Origin: an uncultured Flavobacteriales bacterium
Lineage (GTDB): Bacteria > Bacteroidota > Bacteroidia > Flavobacteriales > Weeksellaceae
DNA length: 6,338 nucleotides
Direction of reading: 5' to 3'
NCBI GenBank assembly: GCA_937876095.1
Contig: CALFIE010000044.1
Coordinates: 1-6,338 of the forward strand
In this document: positions 6,264 to 6,338 of the stretch, one piece after another
Layout: each line of letters starts with the position of its first letter
How positions within the stretch are numbered: position 1 is the first letter of the stretch
Program-made: the position numbers and the translations under genes
The notes under the pieces: model-generated
Told to the model about the DNA's origin: nothing
Database searches by the model: none
The model's input: only the letters and a program-made list of their open reading frames with translations

Positions 6264-6338
6264 TTAATTACCTATCCCCGCATTGTTAGCAATAATAAGC
6301 CTATCAAAGAGTTTTTCTCCAAAATAACGACGATTAAG
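6264..6338 (-). CDS. Possible C-terminal end of a - strand gene (partial)
   Basis: Reading leftward from the window edge, one frame is open for 24 codons to a TAA at 6264-6266 and gives ...RRYFGEKLFDRLIIANNAGIGN. It is convergent with the lipoprotein gene, and the two-way terminator between them suits that arrangement. A 24-codon open frame can arise by chance in this sequence and I do not recognise the protein, so this is a weak call. Confidence 0.25.
   Translation of the reverse strand, partial: LNRRYFGEKLFDRLIIANNAGIGN

Overview
The window looks like a chromosomal accessory region from a member of the Bacteroidota, most likely a flavobacterium-like organism. The DNA is very AT-rich, no start codon has a convincing Shine-Dalgarno sequence, and one gene encodes a lipoprotein with an acidic stretch right after the lipid-modified cysteine, as is common in that phylum. 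The species cannot be fixed from sequence alone.

Layout. All four complete genes are on the + strand. (1) 96-2657 encodes an 853-residue TIR-STAND protein: an N-terminal TIR domain, a P-loop NTPase and a long helical C-terminal region. It is probably a stand-alone anti-phage sensor/effector. (2) Copy 1 of a 185-bp palindromic repeat starts 9 nt after its stop. (3) 2902-3615 and 3612-4475 are a translationally coupled pair (ATGA overlap). The first resembles CrtA/spheroidene monooxygenase and the second is a conserved-looking protein of unknown function. (4) Copy 2 of the repeat (4498-4682) starts 22 nt after the second stop. (5) About 360 bp follow with no credible gene but with a perfect 18-bp inverted repeat. 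(6) A decayed third copy lies at 5053-5236. (7) 5444-6169 encodes a lipoprotein with a DUF6973-type domain, followed by a strong intrinsic terminator. (8) The right edge may hold the last 24 codons of a gene on the - strand.

The organising feature is the repeat family. Copies 1 and 2 are the same length and differ at 14 of 185 aligned positions by hand count. Each can fold over nearly its full length into a hairpin, and each sits directly behind a stop codon. Unrelated genes in one orientation, separated by one repeat each, resemble a gene-cassette array (integron attC-like) or an array spread by a repeat that targets gene ends. No integrase or transposase is visible in the window, so this remains a hypothesis. 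The genes show no sign of sharing one pathway, apart from the coupled pair.
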